A DNA stretch of 64,000 nt from Massilia glaciei (lineage in GTDB: Bacteria > Pseudomonadota > Gammaproteobacteria > Burkholderiales > Burkholderiaceae_D). This document shows, in pieces, positions 20,111 through 29,803 of this stretch. The number at the start of each line of letters is the position of its first letter. Position 1 is the stretch's first letter. Below the pieces are notes generated by a model. That model was not told the origin of the DNA. It worked only from the letters and a program-made list of their open reading frames with translations, and did not search any database. The stretch lies in assembly GCF_003011895.2 (NCBI RefSeq), contig NZ_PXWF02000310.1, positions 1 through 64,000 on the forward strand. The letters run 5' to 3'. A program made the position numbers and the translations under genes.

Positions 20111-20980
20111 TTAGCGGCTGCGGCGCTGCCGCGCCTGGGTGCGGCGCGACTGCTTGGTGCGGCGCACGGAGGCCTTGATGGCGGGTGCTTTGCCGCCAGT
20201 TATGAAGCGGCGGATGCTCAGGGCGTCGAAGGCGCGCGCCGACGTTGCTTTGGCGTTGAGCAAGACCAAGGTCGCGTTCTTGCCCGCGGCCTTGATCCGC
20301 ATGATCAGGCAACGCCCGGCTTCGTTGGTGAAACCGGTCTTGGATAGACCGATATCCCAGCCCTTGGCGCCGACGAGGCGGTTGGTGTTGCGGTAGACCA
20401 CGTCCCGGCCGTTGATATTGATGATGTCCTTGGAATCGGTCGTGATGCGCTCGATTTCCGGGTACTTGGACGCGGCCACCGCCATCTTGATCATGTCGGA
20501 GGCGTTCGATGTGTTGCGTGGCGACAAGCCTGTTGGCTCCTCGATCACGGTATGCGTCATGCCAAGCGCTGCAATCTTCTTCTTGACCGCCGCCTTGAAA
20601 CCGGCGTGGCCGCCACGGAAGGTGCGTCCGAGCGCGGCGGCGGCGCGGTTATCCGACGACATCAGCGCGAGTTGCAACATATCACCGCGGCTAATCGAGG
20701 CGCCGACCGGCACGCGCGAGGAGCTGTGCTTGAGCACATCGACATCGACTTGGTTGATGTGGATCGGCTCGGCCATGTCTTGCTTGGCGTCGAGCACGAC
20801 CATCGCCGTCATCAGTTTGGTCAGCGACGCGATCGGCACGACGGCGTCGGCGTTCTTTTCAAGCAAAATTTTGCCGGTGCCGTCCTCGATGACGAGGACG
20901 GACTGGGATCCGAATGGCACTGCCGGAGCGGCGGAGCTCGCGATGGCGATGAATAGACCGAACGTTATTTTCTTGATCAT
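20111..20980 (-). CDS. pbpG: D-alanyl-D-alanine endopeptidase, PBP7/8 type (S11)
   Basis: This 289-residue periplasmic serine peptidase has a signal peptide (cleavage near AAPAVP, about residue 20) and the three penicillin-binding motifs: S52-L-T-K55, S109-D-N111 and K214-T-G216. Enzymes of this family cut D-Ala-meso-DAP crosslinks in peptidoglycan. The length and the lack of a long C-terminal amphipathic domain fit PBP7/8 rather than DacA. The C-terminal 20 residues are strikingly Arg/Gln-rich, which could bind anionic envelope polymers (inference). Confidence 0.85.
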   Translation of the reverse strand: MIKKITFGLFIAIASSAAPAVPFGSQSVLVIEDGTGKILLEKNADAVVPIASLTKLMTAMVVLDAKQDMAEPIHINQVDVDVLKHSSSRVPVGASISRGDMLQLALMSSDNRAAAALGRTFRGGHAGFKAAVKKKIAALGMTHTVIEEPTGLSPRNTSNASDMIKMAVAASKYPEIERITTDSKDIININGRDVVYRNTNRLVGAKGWDIGLSKTGFTNEAGRCLIMRIKAAGKNATLVLLNAKATSARAFDALSIRRFITGGKAPAIKASVRRTKQSRRTQARQRRSR

Positions 20981-21461
20981 GACCCGTGGGGAATTAGGAA
21001 CTGCGGTTCAATGTCGGGTGCCGGGATCTGGGGCACTGCGCGGAGCATGGGATGTATAGCCATGAGGCAATTACATGGGCGAAAGATAGCATCATGGGCT
21101 TGGCCTGTCTATGCCGCACGGCCGGTTTAATTGTTTCATTAAGTAAGCGGAACGGCGGAATGTTGCGTCACTAGCCAGGCTGCAAGAAAAACAAGCTTGC
21201 CTTATCCTACCATTTTCGGCAGTAAAGCAGAGCACGTTTGAGCCGCAAGGCATAAGGAGTAAAGGGAAGGCTTGTCGGTGAATGTTGTCGGAATGCTCAA
21301 GCATGGTCTACAATCCGCGGCGAAAATGGCCACCTTGTTTGGCGGGCGCGGGCGGCACGCGCCTGGCCGCGAGCGGGCGCAACGGCTTCGGTGTATAGTC
21401 GGGGCGCGCCCGACGGCGAAGGGCGTTTCAATCGCTATAAATTGTTTTTTGTGAGCTGCAC
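20981..21461. other. Intergenic region, pbpG / GNAT
   Basis: These 481 bases separate divergent genes. The segment from about 21000 to 21300 is AT-richer and should carry the pbpG promoter; the GC-rich part at 21340-21425 precedes the GNAT gene. I see no gene, RNA or clear repeat in it. Confidence 0.35.
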
Positions 21462-21992
21462 ATGGGTACTGAAATTCGAATTGCTTCGCCGGAGGACGCG
21501 CCAGCCGCGTGCGCGGTCTTGCGCACCTCCATCGAGCAATGTTGTGTGCAGGACCACAAGAACGCGCCCCAGATCCTCGACGCATGGCTCGGCAACAAGA
21601 CCGCGCAAAACGTGGCCAGCTGGATAGCGTCTCCGAGCAACTACACCCTGGTCGCCGAGCGCGACGGTGAAATTGTCGGTGTCGCCCTGTTGACCCAGGC
21701 CGGAAAATTATCACTGTGCTACGTGCTGCCCGCCGTCTTGCACAGCGGCGCGGGCAAGGCCCTGCTGGCCGAGGTCGAAGCCCAGGCGCGCCGCTGGGAC
21801 ATCAGCGTGTTGCGTCTGCACAGCACCGCCAGCGCCCGCGCGTTTTACCTGCGCCACGGCTACCTCGACGCCGGCAAGGAACGCTCTTGCTACGGCGTCG
21901 AGTGCGACTTCTTCTGGAAAAAACTCACCCCCGACGCCGCACCGACCGACGAGCAGGCCCGCAAGCGCTATTGCGGCTGCGGCGGGCAATAG
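21462..21992 (+). CDS. GNAT-family N-acetyltransferase
   Basis: The 176-residue protein has the GNAT fold: IRIASPEDAPAACAVLRTS at the N-terminus, YTLVAERDGEIVGVALL for the central strands, an acetyl-CoA loop HSGAGKALLAEVEAQA, and ARAFYLRHGYLDAGKE at the C-terminal strand pair. The C-terminus ends in a Cys-Gly-rich tail (YCGCGGQ). The substrate is unknown. It lies 40 bases before the YcbK-like gene on the same strand. Confidence 0.85.
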   Translation: MGTEIRIASPEDAPAACAVLRTSIEQCCVQDHKNAPQILDAWLGNKTAQNVASWIASPSNYTLVAERDGEIVGVALLTQAGKLSLCYVLPAVLHSGAGKALLAEVEAQARRWDISVLRLHSTASARAFYLRHGYLDAGKERSCYGVECDFFWKKLTPDAAPTDEQARKRYCGCGGQ

Positions 21993-22032
21993 GCGCCGAA
22001 CCGATGGACCACATTGAAATGAGTGTTAACTG

Positions 22033-22782
22033 ATGGCTTCACGCAGAGCTTTTATCCAACGCGGCTTGTATCTGAGCTCCCTGGGCCTGATGTCGGTGCC
22101 GCTGATCGGCTGCGCTTCGTCGGCCGCGCCTGCGCGCACGGCCGCCAGCGGCGCGCCCGCAAAGGCCGCGGCCGCCGCCAAGGTGGCGGCCGCGCCGAGG
22201 AAAACCGTCGTCGCGCGGGCGCAGATGCAACAGCAGGGCGCGCTGGCGCGCGAGCTCGAGCCGCCGCCCGACATCTTCGACGCCCAGGCCCTCGACCTCG
22301 AATTCTGGCTCAAGCCGCGCACCATCACCGTGGTGCGGCCCGCCAGCGGCGAAAAAGCCAAGCTGCTGTACTGGAAAGACGGCGAGATCATCGACGCGGC
22401 CTACCAGGAGTTGTGCCACCTGCTGCGCGACGTGAACGGCAAATCGGTCGCGCCGATCGACCCGAAGTTGTTCGAGACCTTGTGGGGCACCCAGGCCTTC
22501 CTCGAGCGCTACGGCATCGAGCAGCCGCTCGAAATTCTTTCGGGCTACCGCACGGCGGCCTCGAACAAACGCCTGATCGAGGAGGGCGTGCCGGCCGCGC
22601 GCCAGTCGCTGCATGTGCTGGGCAAGGCCGCCGACATCCGCGTCGCCAACCTGAACCCCGAAGTGCTGGGCGGGCTGGTGCGCAGCTTCCGCCAGGGCGG
22701 CGTGGGCTTTTATTACCGCAAAGGCCCGCGCGGCGGCTGGATCCATGCCGACACGGGCTTGAACCGGGTGTGGAAGGGCTGA
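22033..22782 (+). CDS. YcbK/DUF882-type murein peptidase, Tat-lipoprotein signal
   Basis: The 249-residue protein opens with SRRAFIQRG, a twin-arginine-like motif, followed by a hydrophobic stretch and a lipobox-like LIGC at about residue 27. An Ala-rich linker leads into a C-terminal M15-related zinc peptidase domain with LSGYRTAASN, SLHVLGKAADIRV (His and Asp ligands) and WIHADTG (second His). Such DUF882 proteins are predicted to act on peptidoglycan peptides in the periplasm. It follows the GNAT gene by 40 bases. Confidence 0.8.
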   Translation: MASRRAFIQRGLYLSSLGLMSVPLIGCASSAAPARTAASGAPAKAAAAAKVAAAPRKTVVARAQMQQQGALARELEPPPDIFDAQALDLEFWLKPRTITVVRPASGEKAKLLYWKDGEIIDAAYQELCHLLRDVNGKSVAPIDPKLFETLWGTQAFLERYGIEQPLEILSGYRTAASNKRLIEEGVPAARQSLHVLGKAADIRVANLNPEVLGGLVRSFRQGGVGFYYRKGPRGGWIHADTGLNRVWKG

Positions 22783-22926
22783 CCGCGCCCATCCCGACCC
22801 TGCCTGGAGGCTCAGAACTAAACTTCATACCTCGTTCGACTGTCATATACAGTGAACCGGCTTTGCCGCCAGGCGTTTGCACCACGCGTGGCGGCCTTCC
22901 ATTCACCACGACGACAGGAGGTTAAA

Positions 22927-23220
22927 ATGGCAACAATCAACGCACCATTGAACGAACGCAGGCATATGCCTGAACGCCGCTCGAACGTGAGCACCCGTCA
23001 CGGCTCGAACATGTCGGCACTCGACTGGATCGCCATGGTCCTGATGATCGTCGGCGGCATTAACTGGGGATTGGTTGGCTTGTACAACATCGACCTCGTC
23101 GCAACCCTGCTGGGCACCATGACCCCGGCGGCGCGCGCGGTGTACGTCCTCGTCGGCCTGGCCGCGCTCTACTCCTTGTATCTCGCCGTCAAGCTGGCCA
23201 CCAAGCCGCGCACCGCCTGA
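22927..23220 (+). CDS. DUF378 small membrane protein
   Basis: AGGAGG precedes the ATG at 22927, giving 97 residues. After a polar N-terminal 30 residues there are two membrane helices, the first with the DUF378 signature DWIAMVLMIVGGINWGLVG and the second VYVLVGLAALYSLYLAVKL. The function of DUF378 proteins is not known; some are stress-induced. The 140-base upstream gap leaves room for its own promoter. Confidence 0.85.
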   Translation: MATINAPLNERRHMPERRSNVSTRHGSNMSALDWIAMVLMIVGGINWGLVGLYNIDLVATLLGTMTPAARAVYVLVGLAALYSLYLAVKLATKPRTA

Positions 23221-24061
23221 GTTCCCCGTCCGCGAAGATGCCATTTCAAAGGCGGGAAAGCCGTCGGGCCCAACGCCCGGCGGCTGTTGGCCCATGGTTC
23301 GAAATTAATAATTGGCAACAAGCAAACATGTCGTTCAGGACGATATGGGGGCGAGATGCCGCGCCAGGAAAGAACTCACCACAAACTTGCGCCTCGCGGG
23401 TCTGAACGAATTTGCGCCTGTCCTCGGGGTCAAATCACCTGCCACCGCCAGCGGGAAGTCCGGCACCCCGCCCGGCGCTTGCATGACCGGACTCCGGCGT
23501 CACCTGTCAACTGCTTGCCCCCTCGCTCACAGACAGGTCCAGCATCTTGTGTGTGATGCGGCCCTTCTTCTGTCGGCGGCGTCATTGATGCCCTCGACGA
23601 GTGCGCGCCGCTGCGCACATTGGCGCCCGCAGGCAGTTCAACCACCGGCGGCGGTACATGTCTGCTCCTATCTAAGTTCCCTAACTTGGCGGCTCGGGTG
23701 CGCGATCTTCACCTGGCCGACGGCCGTCGCAGGCATTCGTGGCGCGACCGCCATGCTCGTTATGGAATCAATATTGCATAGAAATTCGTATTGGAACCGC
23801 GATTATTCGACGAGCTTCCCAGGCAACGAGGCCGACGGCTCGGGCGTCTATTCCACGGGGGCGCAAGTGGAGCCGATTGCACCCACTGGGCAGGCAATAT
23901 GATGCTCGACAGGCATTGGCGAATCGCAGATTGCCCCACAACGCATGACTTCCCGCGCTAAACTATCAGCAAGCTGTCAGTAAAATTACATTTTCGTTAT
24001 TTTTGAGTGACAATCCCAGTCCGGCGCAAAATGGCGCTGGTTGCCATGCTCGAGAGCGCAA
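23221..24061. other. Long non-coding stretch, possibly with decayed sequence
   Basis: No convincing gene is present in 841 bases. GC content and word use differ from the flanks, and short frames on both strands lack ribosome sites and family resemblance. On the minus strand an AGGAG-ATG pair near 23660 opens a 25-codon frame that stops quickly, with possible continuation in other frames, as expected for a decayed gene. The 3' end (23950-24061), AT-rich, should hold the promoter of the copper two-component operon. Confidence 0.35.
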
Positions 24062-24745
24062 ATGAAAATCCTGATTGTTGAAGATGAGACGAAGACCGGT
24101 GACTACCTTAAACAGGGCTTGGTCGAGGCGGGGTTTGTTGTCGACCTGGTTCGCGATGGCAATGAAGGTCTTCATCGTGCGCTCACGGACGCCTATGATT
24201 TGATGATCCTCGATGTGATGCTGCCCGGGATCGATGGATGGGCGGTACTGGGGGGCGTAAGAAAATCAGGCAAGGATATGCCCGTACTCTTTCTGACTGC
24301 GCGCGACCAAGTCGATGATCGCGTGCGCGGCCTCGAGTTGGGCGCCGATGACTACCTCGTGAAGCCTTTCGCCTTCTCCGAACTATTGGCGCGGGTGCGC
24401 ACGCTATTGCGGCGCGGCAGCAAGGCCAAGGAGTCCGAATTTTTGCGCGCGGCGGACCTCGAACTCGACTTGATCCGCCGCCGTGTGACGCGCGCGGGCA
24501 AACGGATCGATCTGACCGTGAAGGAGTTCGCGCTGTTGGAATTGTTGCTGCGACGACAGGGCGAAGTGCTGCCCCGTTCACTTATCGCCTCCCAGGTATG
24601 GGACATGAATTTCGACAGCGATACCAACGTGATCGAAGTCGCGGTGCGGCGCCTGCGTGGAAAAATGGACGAGGGTTTCACGCCCAAGCTCATCCATACA
24701 GTCCGCGGCATGGGCTATGTCCTTGAGGTGGACCCATGCGAATAA
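24062..24745 (+). CDS. CusR/CopR-type heavy-metal response regulator
   Basis: This 227-residue OmpR-family regulator has a receiver domain (phospho-acceptor Asp51 in [14 protein letters not shown], Lys in LVKPFAF) and a C-terminal winged helix ([20 protein letters not shown], then [12 protein letters not shown]). The subfamily of heavy-metal regulators fits both sequence and context, since a copper-resistance gene set follows the partner kinase. The ATG at 24062 matches the usual MKILIVEDE opening. It overlaps the kinase gene by 10 bases. Confidence 0.9.
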   Translation: MKILIVEDETKTGDYLKQGLVEAGFVVDLVRDGNEGLHRALTDAYDLMILDVMLPGIDGWAVLGGVRKSGKDMPVLFLTARDQVDDRVRGLELGADDYLVKPFAFSELLARVRTLLRRGSKAKESEFLRAADLELDLIRRRVTRAGKRIDLTVKEFALLELLLRRQGEVLPRSLIASQVWDMNFDSDTNVIEVAVRRLRGKMDEGFTPKLIHTVRGMGYVLEVDPCE

Positions 24746-26130
24746 GGGCATGCATGTCCCTGACGTTGCGACTGACATTGCTGTTTGCGGCGGCATCGAC
24801 CACGGTGCTGCTGTTATTGGGCTATTTGATCGCAAATTCGGTCGAGAAGCACTTCGAGGAACAGGACATGGAAGGGCTAAGCGGGAAGCTTGAACTTGCC
24901 CAGTATACCCTCGAGAAGGTGCGCTTCAAGACGGACTTGGCGACGCTGCCGCTGCAGCTTGCCGATTCGCTTGTCGGCCACCATGGATTGGCCATGCTGG
25001 TCGTTACCCCCGGCGGCGAGACGCTGTTTGCGACGCATGGCGCCAGCTTTCCAACAGGCCTGACGCACGCTGTCCGCAGCAAGGACCCACGCACGCTGGT
25101 CTGGCGGACGGCGGACGGCCACCCGTACCGGGGGATTTCCAAGTTGGCAAGTACGGGCATCCGCGGGGCGCCCGACGCCGTGATCGCCGTTGGCACGGAC
25201 ATCTCGGAGCATGAGCACTTCATGGCCGCATTCAAGACCACTTTGTCGATGGTCGTGGTCCTCGCCGCGATCCTCACCGGGTTCCTGGGTTGGATTGCGG
25301 CCAGACGGGGGCTGGCGCCGCTGCGATCGATGCGGCGCGAGGTCGAGGGCATCACGGCGCGCAGGCTCGATGCGCGATTGTCGGCCGCGTCCGTGCCAGT
25401 CGAATTGGCCGAGTTGGCAGAGACGCTGAACATCATGCTGGCGCGGCTCGAGGAGTCATTTCAACGCCTTTCAAATTTTTCATCGGATCTGGCGCACGAA
25501 CTGCGCACGCCTGTGAGCAATCTACTTACCCAGACCCAGGTCACGCTTTCAAAGGCGCGCACGGCCCACGAGTACGGCGAAATACTGGCCTCGAATGCGG
25601 AAGAGTTCGAGCGACTGGCGCGGATCATCGGAGACATGCTTTTTCTCGCAAAATCGGACAACGCGCTGGTGATCCCGACCCGCGAGCCAGTCGACCTGAT
25701 CGATGAGGTTAGGAGCGTGTTCGAGTTTTATGAGGCGCTGTCCGAGGAGAATGGTTTGCAGATGGCGGTGTCCGGGGCGGGGCAAATCTTGGGCGACAGG
25801 CTAATGGTCCGGCGGGCCATCAGCAATCTGCTCTCGAACGCGGTTCGGCACACCTGCCCGGGCGGGCGAATCGCGGTCCACGTCGAAGAGGCAGGGGCAA
25901 GCCACGTCGTTTTGTGTGTGGAAAATTCCGGCGACACTGTTCCGCCCGAGCACCTGCGGCGGCTTTTCGAGCGCTTCTACCGCGTCGACTTTTCAAGGCG
26001 GCGCCAAAGCGACGGCGCCGGACTTGGCCTGGCAATTACCGGTTCGATCTTGCGGGCCCATGGCGGCGACACGTCCGTTAGCTCCGAGAACGGCACGACA
26101 AGTTTTTGCCTGCGCTTCTTGGCCGGGTAG
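24736..26130 (+). CDS. CusS/CopS-type heavy-metal sensor histidine kinase
   Basis: The 464-residue kinase has two membrane segments (about 10-30 and 165-188) flanking a periplasmic sensor of roughly 135 residues, a HAMP domain ([17 protein letters not shown]), HisKA with the phospho-acceptor in [12 protein letters not shown], and HATPase with [10 protein letters not shown] and GAGLGLAI. This is the layout of copper/silver sensors that trigger efflux and oxidase genes. It overlaps the regulator gene and probably acts on the genes from 26381. Confidence 0.9.
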   Translation: MRIRACMSLTLRLTLLFAAASTTVLLLLGYLIANSVEKHFEEQDMEGLSGKLELAQYTLEKVRFKTDLATLPLQLADSLVGHHGLAMLVVTPGGETLFATHGASFPTGLTHAVRSKDPRTLVWRTADGHPYRGISKLASTGIRGAPDAVIAVGTDISEHEHFMAAFKTTLSMVVVLAAILTGFLGWIAARRGLAPLRSMRREVEGITARRLDARLSAASVPVELAELAETLNIMLARLEESFQRLSNFSSDLAHELRTPVSNLLTQTQVTLSKARTAHEYGEILASNAEEFERLARIIGDMLFLAKSDNALVIPTREPVDLIDEVRSVFEFYEALSEENGLQMAVSGAGQILGDRLMVRRAISNLLSNAVRHTCPGGRIAVHVEEAGASHVVLCVENSGDTVPPEHLRRLFERFYRVDFSRRRQSDGAGLGLAITGSILRAHGGDTSVSSENGTTSFCLRFLAG

Positions 26131-26380
26131 GCGCAAAGTGAGCGGCGGGCGGGCAATGCGGATCGCACACAAGGGCGCATTACAAAGTTGTAATGGTGTG
26201 GACGGAATGTTGTCATCAAATTTTTGTTAGACTGTTGCCGTTCCAGGGTCATGCCGGGTCACCCGGTTTTCCACGGCAGCACAATCGACTCGGGCATCTA
26301 GCGCATCCTGGCGCGACTGCGTCGCGCACATCAGCATGTGTGCGATGCTTGGGCGCGTCGATAACAGTTCGGAGGGCAGG
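26131..26380. promoter_or_regulatory. Copper operon promoter region
   Basis: This 250-base gap between the sensor kinase and the copper genes contains the CusR-like palindrome at 26178-26195 and an AT-rich stretch at 26206-26232. I could not fix a -35/-10 pair with proper spacing. Confidence 0.45.
26178..26195. promoter_or_regulatory. Candidate CusR box
   Basis: CATTACAA-AG-TTGTAATG is a perfect 18-base inverted repeat. Its form matches the E. coli CusR box type (ATGACAAnnTTGTCAT) with one symmetric change per arm. It lies about 185 bases before the His/Met-rich gene, the right place for activation of the copper operon by the regulator encoded at 24062. Confidence 0.65.
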
Positions 26381-26794
26381 ATGGTTTTTCAACGATGTTT
26401 CGTGTTTGCGCTCGCCGCAGCGCTGGGGTTAAGCGTCGTTGCGCAGGAGCTGCCGGCCGCGCCGCCTGCAACGGGCGAGAAGGCGGCAGGGGCGGCGCAG
26501 CTCTATCAGTCGGCCTTCACCGACTACATAAGCTTTCGCGAGCCCGAGGTGATGCCCTGGCGCGCATCGAACGACTTGGTGCGCGGCGCCGGCAATACGG
26601 GCGAGCACGACATGGGCACAACTGGCCTTGCTCCGGCTCCCGTCCCGGAAAAAATGGCTGCGCCCGACAAATCGCTGAGCAAACAAAAGGCGCAGCCGGC
26701 CAAGTCCGCGTCCGCCGCCCCGCACCAAGCGAAGAAGCCGGCCGAGCTGCCCCCGCACACCATGGACCACAGCAAGATGAACCATAAGGACTGA
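26381..26794 (+). CDS. Small exported His/Met-rich protein of copper operon
   Basis: A GGAGGGCAGG stretch precedes the ATG at 26381, giving 137 residues. A signal peptide (about 1-21, ending VVAQELP) precedes a short conserved-looking segment (LYQSAFTDYISFREPEV), a Lys/Ala/Pro-rich linker, and a C-terminus HTMDHSKMNHKD with alternating His and Met that could bind copper. I do not recognise a named family. Its start/stop packing with the TolC-like gene (two bases apart) shows that it is the first gene of the operon. Confidence 0.75.
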   Translation: MVFQRCFVFALAAALGLSVVAQELPAAPPATGEKAAGAAQLYQSAFTDYISFREPEVMPWRASNDLVRGAGNTGEHDMGTTGLAPAPVPEKMAAPDKSLSKQKAQPAKSASAAPHQAKKPAELPPHTMDHSKMNHKD

Positions 26795-26796
26795 CG

Positions 26797-28212
26797 ATGC
26801 AATTTTTTTCGATGTCTTTGCGCCCGATCGCAGTTGGCGTTTCCTTGCTACTGCTGAGCGGGTGCGCAAGCTTCTCGAGCGAGGGCGGGTTCGGTTCGGT
26901 GCGGTCGATGACGAAAGAGCGCATTGGCAAGGACGTTGCATGGGTGAAGTCCGATGCGGATTCGGCCATGGTCGACCGGACCATCGAACCACTGCTGGCG
27001 CGGCCGCTGCTGGTTGACGATGCCGTCACGATTGCCCTTCTCAACAATAAAGGCTTGCAGGCTGAGTATGCGGAATTGGGCATCAGCGAGGCGGAATTGG
27101 TCCAGGCCGGGCGCCTGAGCAATCCGCTCTTTTCGTTCGGACGCCTGTCGCGTGGCGGCGAAGTAGAGATCGAACGTCAGCTGATGCTACCTGTGATGGG
27201 TCTGCTGACGATGCCTGTGGCCAAGCGGATAGCCAGACGCTCGTTCGAGCAGGCCCAACTGCGCGCCGCTGGCGAGGCCCTGAGCGTTGCCGACAACACG
27301 CGGCGCGCCTATTTCTCGGCCGTCGCCGCGCAGGAGAGCGCGACCTACATGGAACAGGTCAAACTGGCCGCCGAGGCGAGCGCGGAACTGGCCGTGCGAA
27401 TGGTCGCCGCCGGCAACTGGAGCAAACTCCACTTGGCGCGCGAGCAAGCCTTTTACGCCGATGTCGTCGTCCAGTTGGCCCGGGCGATGCAAGAGCGCGT
27501 ATCGCAACGCGAGCGCCTGACCAGGCTGATGGGCCTGAGCGGAAAGCGCGCCGCGTTCACGTTGCCCAACAGGCTCCCCGATTTGCCAAAGACGCCGAAA
27601 GAACCTGGTGAGCTCGAAGCGGACGCATTGAAGAATCGCCTGGACGTCCTGATGGCCCGCCGCGAACTGGCTGGCCTGGCCGATTCGCTCGGGCTGACCC
27701 GGACCACACGCTTCGTCAACGTCCTCGACGTCAGCTACTTGCGCAACAGCCTCGCCGAAAGCCCCACCAAGGAAACAGGCTACGAGATCGAGCTGCAGAT
27801 CCCCCTGTTTGACTGGGGCGGCGCCCGGGTGGCGCGCGCCGAGGCAATGTACATGCAGGCGCTTCATCGCACCGCCGAAATAACGGTCAATGCGCGCTCG
27901 GAAGTGCGCGAGGCCTATACGGGCTACCGCAGCACCTACGATATCGCGAAGCACTATCGCGATGAGGTCGTCCCGATCCAAAAACGGATCTCCGAGGAGC
28001 AACTGCTGCGTTACAACGGCATGTTGATCAGCGTGTTCGAGCTGATCGCCGATTCGCGCCTACAAGTTGCCAGCGTCAATGCCTCGATCGAAGCGCTGCG
28101 CGACTTCTGGATGGCCGAGTCGGCCTTGCAGATGGCGCAGACGGGGCGCGCGGCCGGCGCCGTGCCGCTGGGGCGCAAGAGTGGCCCGGCGGCCGCGCCT
28201 GCCGCACACTGA
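26797..28212 (+). CDS. TolC-family outer-membrane efflux lipoprotein
   Basis: The 471-residue protein has a lipoprotein signal (lipobox LLSGCA, Cys at about 25) and the two-fold repeated coiled-coil plan of TolC/CusC channels, including SNPLFSFGRLSRGG, MLPVMGLLTMP and the characteristic LQIPLFDWGGARVARAEA near residue 340. It would form the outer-membrane duct of a tripartite export system. No RND pump or membrane-fusion gene is adjacent, so its partners are elsewhere or it works differently. It starts two bases after the His/Met-rich gene. Confidence 0.9.
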   Translation: MQFFSMSLRPIAVGVSLLLLSGCASFSSEGGFGSVRSMTKERIGKDVAWVKSDADSAMVDRTIEPLLARPLLVDDAVTIALLNNKGLQAEYAELGISEAELVQAGRLSNPLFSFGRLSRGGEVEIERQLMLPVMGLLTMPVAKRIARRSFEQAQLRAAGEALSVADNTRRAYFSAVAAQESATYMEQVKLAAEASAELAVRMVAAGNWSKLHLAREQAFYADVVVQLARAMQERVSQRERLTRLMGLSGKRAAFTLPNRLPDLPKTPKEPGELEADALKNRLDVLMARRELAGLADSLGLTRTTRFVNVLDVSYLRNSLAESPTKETGYEIELQIPLFDWGGARVARAEAMYMQALHRTAEITVNARSEVREAYTGYRSTYDIAKHYRDEVVPIQKRISEEQLLRYNGMLISVFELIADSRLQVASVNASIEALRDFWMAESALQMAQTGRAAGAVPLGRKSGPAAAPAAH

Positions 28213-28233
28213 ACGATCACAAAGGAAATTCGC

Positions 28234-29625
28234 ATGGTTTCACGTAGAGATTTTTTTGGCGGCGCAGGCGCATTGGCCATCAGCGCGGGCCTGGTCAGCC
28301 GGGCCGGGGCGGCCTCGCTGCCGGAGGCGCCCACGATGGACAAGGCGTCGACGCAGCCGCCCCTGTCCCCGCCGAATGGAAGGCCATACAACCCGGTCGT
28401 GACACTGAACGGCTGGACGCTGCCTTGGCGGATGAATAATGGCGTCAAGGAGTTCCACCTGGTTGCCGAACCCGTGGTGCGTGAACTGGCGCCCGGGATG
28501 AAGGCGCACCTGTGGGGCTATAACGGGCAATCGCCCGGCCCGACGATCGAGGTGGTCGAAGGCGACCGGGTGCGCCTGTTCGTCACCAACAAGCTGCCGG
28601 AGCACACGAGCATCCACTGGCACGGCCAGCGCCTGCCTAATGGCATGGATGGCGTCACAGGGCTTACTCAGCCCGGCATACAGCCGGGCAAGACGTTCGT
28701 CTATGAGTTCGTGGCCAAACGCCCGGGAACCTTCATGTACCACCCGCACGCCGACGAGATGACCCAGATGGCCATGGGCATGATGGGCTTTTGGGTGACG
28801 CATCCGAAGGATCCGAGCCTGCACCGGGTCGACCGCGATTTCTGTTTTCTGCTTAATGCCTACGATATCGAACCCGGCAGCGCTACGCCGAAGACGGCGA
28901 CCATGCTCGATTTTAATCTGTGGACGTTCAACAGCCGCGTGTTCCCCGGGATTGATTCGATGGTGTGCGGCCTGAACGACCGTGTGCGCATCAGGGTAGG
29001 CAATCTGACGATGACGAATCACCCGATCCACCTGCATGGACATGAATTTGTCGTGACCGGGACTGACGGCGGCTGGACCAATCCCGCCTCGCGCTGGCCG
29101 GAAGTGACCACCGACATCGCGGTGGGCCAGATGCGTGCCATCGAGTTCGATGCCACGGAACTGGGTGACTGGGCATTCCACTGCCACAAATCGCACCACA
29201 CGATGAACGCGATGGGACATGACGTACCCAACCTGATCGGCGTTGATCATCGCGGTGTCGCCGAAAAAATTAACAAACTCATTCCGGACTACATGGTCAT
29301 GGGCGACAAGGGCGGCTCGATGGGGGATATGGAGATGGCGCTTCCGGAGAACACACTGCCGATGATGACCGGGACCGGGCCGTTCGGCGGCATCGAGATG
29401 GGGGGCATGTTCACCACGGTGAAGGTGCGCAAGGGACTGGCGCGCAACGACTACAAGGACCCGGGCTGGTACAAGCACCCGGCGGGAACCGTGGCGTTCG
29501 AATGGAAGGCGGGCGACGCGCCGATGCCCGATCCGGTCAAGGCGCCGGGCGCTGCGGCGTCCGCGCCCAAGCCTGGCGAAAAAGTGCTGAAGGTACGCAA
29601 AGGAAACGGCCACAGCGGACATTGA
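28234..29625 (+). CDS. Multicopper oxidase (CopA/CueO-like), Tat-exported
   Basis: The ATG follows AAAGGA and opens with a twin-arginine signal (SRRDFFGGAGAL), so the 463-residue enzyme is exported folded with copper. All four copper-binding motifs are present: HWHG, HPHAD, HPIHLHGHEF and HCHKSHHTMNAM, the last with a Met axial ligand. Met-rich segments (EMTQMAMGMMGF, GDMEMA) resemble those of cuprous oxidases. It probably oxidises Cu(I) in the periplasm. It lies 21 bases after the TolC-like gene in the same operon. Confidence 0.92.
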   Translation: MVSRRDFFGGAGALAISAGLVSRAGAASLPEAPTMDKASTQPPLSPPNGRPYNPVVTLNGWTLPWRMNNGVKEFHLVAEPVVRELAPGMKAHLWGYNGQSPGPTIEVVEGDRVRLFVTNKLPEHTSIHWHGQRLPNGMDGVTGLTQPGIQPGKTFVYEFVAKRPGTFMYHPHADEMTQMAMGMMGFWVTHPKDPSLHRVDRDFCFLLNAYDIEPGSATPKTATMLDFNLWTFNSRVFPGIDSMVCGLNDRVRIRVGNLTMTNHPIHLHGHEFVVTGTDGGWTNPASRWPEVTTDIAVGQMRAIEFDATELGDWAFHCHKSHHTMNAMGHDVPNLIGVDHRGVAEKINKLIPDYMVMGDKGGSMGDMEMALPENTLPMMTGTGPFGGIEMGGMFTTVKVRKGLARNDYKDPGWYKHPAGTVAFEWKAGDAPMPDPVKAPGAAASAPKPGEKVLKVRKGNGHSGH

Positions 29626-29803
29626 AAGGATCACCCGCTCGACTTTGCATGCCTCGAATCGGGCCTCATCGAGGGCGGCATGAAGGGAAAAGCTTGTGGT
29701 GAAGTAGAAGTTTGTGCCGCTGCGTCTTGATTGGCAGTGGCGCATTATGGAGTGCCGTGCCGGCGCAGCGCCGTGCGGTCAAAACCGTTTTCAAGGAGTT
29801 GAA

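Noticed and set aside
23312-23902. 196-codon frame as a gene
   Set aside because: No ribosome site, unusual composition (Ser, Arg, Cys) and no recognisable domain.
26210-26232. A sigma-70 promoter built on TTGTCA and TTAGAC
   Set aside because: Spacing between the two boxes is only 11 bases.
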